From an uncultured Bacteroides sp. (lineage in GTDB: Bacteria > Bacteroidota > Bacteroidia > Bacteroidales > Bacteroidaceae), in contig USPQ01000123.1 in NCBI GenBank assembly GCA_900556625.1, forward strand, positions 1 to 6,604: a DNA stretch of 6,604 nucleotides, read 5' to 3'. A model generated the notes under the pieces. That model was not told the DNA's origin, searched no databases, and saw only the letters and a program-made list of their open reading frames with translations. The position numbers and the translations under genes are program-made. Within the stretch, counting starts at the first letter, position 1, and every line of letters begins with the position of its first letter. Positions 6,355 through 6,604 of this stretch are shown piece after piece.

Positions 6355-6604
6355 ATGCTTGAAAAAACGCTGGTCATTTTAAAGCCTTGTACCCTCCAAC
6401 GGGGATTGGTTGGTGAGATTACTCATCGTTTTGAACGCAAAGGACTGCGGTTGGCCGGCATGAAGATGATGCAACTGACTGATGAATTATTGAGCGAACA
6501 TTATGCCCACTTGAGCAGCAAGCCTTTCTTTCAAAGAGTGAAAGATTCCATGATGACAGCTCCTGTCATTGTTTGTTGTTTCGAAGGTGTGGATGCTATT
6601 CAAA
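6355..6604 (+). CDS. ndk: Nucleoside diphosphate kinase (3' end outside window)
   Basis: Cytosolic enzyme that moves the gamma phosphate of ATP to other nucleoside diphosphates through a phosphohistidine, balancing NTP and dNTP pools. Only the first 83 codons are present; the catalytic histidine region (NxxHGSD in the family) would lie beyond the window. The visible part is clear Ndk: TLVILKPCTLQRGLVGEI (5-22) with the conserved Lys10, HRFERKGLRLAGMKM (24-38), and HYAHLSSKPFF (49-59), corresponding to the family's HYxxHxxxPFF. Two positions differ from most bacterial Ndk: KPCT replaces KPDA, and the second histidine of HYxxH falls at His52. The start ATG at 6355 fits the family N-terminus and follows an A-rich leader without Shine-Dalgarno. 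It has its own promoter and is separated from recG by 223 bases, so it is a separate transcription unit. Confidence 0.93.
   Translation, partial: MLEKTLVILKPCTLQRGLVGEITHRFERKGLRLAGMKMMQLTDELLSEHYAHLSSKPFFQRVKDSMMTAPVIVCCFEGVDAIQ

Noticed and set aside
1..6604. A previously undescribed defence, mobile or biosynthetic system
   Set aside because: Every gene fits a known housekeeping family. No transposase, integrase, tRNA, attachment repeat, CRISPR or unknown cassette was seen, and base and codon use look uniform by eye.

Overview
The window looks like a stretch of ordinary chromosome from a Bacteroides-type member of the Bacteroidota. Three things point there. Every protein reads as the Bacteroides version of its family. 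Shine-Dalgarno sequences are essentially absent in front of the starts. The one clear promoter has the Bacteroides form (TTG, 19 bases, TAnnTTTG) rather than the E. coli form. All eight genes are on the + strand, and about 96% of the window is coding.

Bases 18-6131 hold seven tightly packed genes: pdxJ (vitamin B6), an ExbB/TolQ proton channel, an ExbD/TolR partner, a TonB/TolA-like energy transducer, a DJ-1/PfpI family protein, ispD (isoprenoid precursors) and recG (replication-fork and recombination helicase). Gaps are -1, 42, 8, 25, 7 and 0 bases. No terminator or convincing promoter was found inside, so this is probably one operon or a set of overlapping transcripts. Its promoter probably lies upstream of base 1, because only 17 bases precede pdxJ.

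The three middle genes form one functional unit. The ExbB/ExbD pair uses the proton gradient across the inner membrane, and the TonB-like protein carries that energy across the periplasm. The transducer mixes TonB traits (Lys-Pro-rich linker, C-terminal TonB fold) with TolA traits (Ala/Lys/Glu-rich helical stretch), so whether it powers outer-membrane receptors or a Tol-like envelope function is open. The flanking genes are unrelated housekeeping functions and share transcription rather than a pathway.

Bases 6132-6354 are the only substantial non-coding gap (223 bases). It holds two short inverted repeats, one of them a possible terminator for recG, and then a well-formed Bacteroides promoter driving ndk (nucleoside diphosphate kinase), which is cut off by the window end after 83 codons.

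I found no mobile element, CRISPR array, RNA gene or unknown gene cassette, and no sign of a novel defence or biosynthetic system. The points worth a second look are modest: the hybrid transducer, the DJ-1 protein lacking the usual active-site histidine, a substitution in the PdxJ N-terminal motif, non-ATG or ambiguous starts, and a tiny reading frame overlapping the ndk start.
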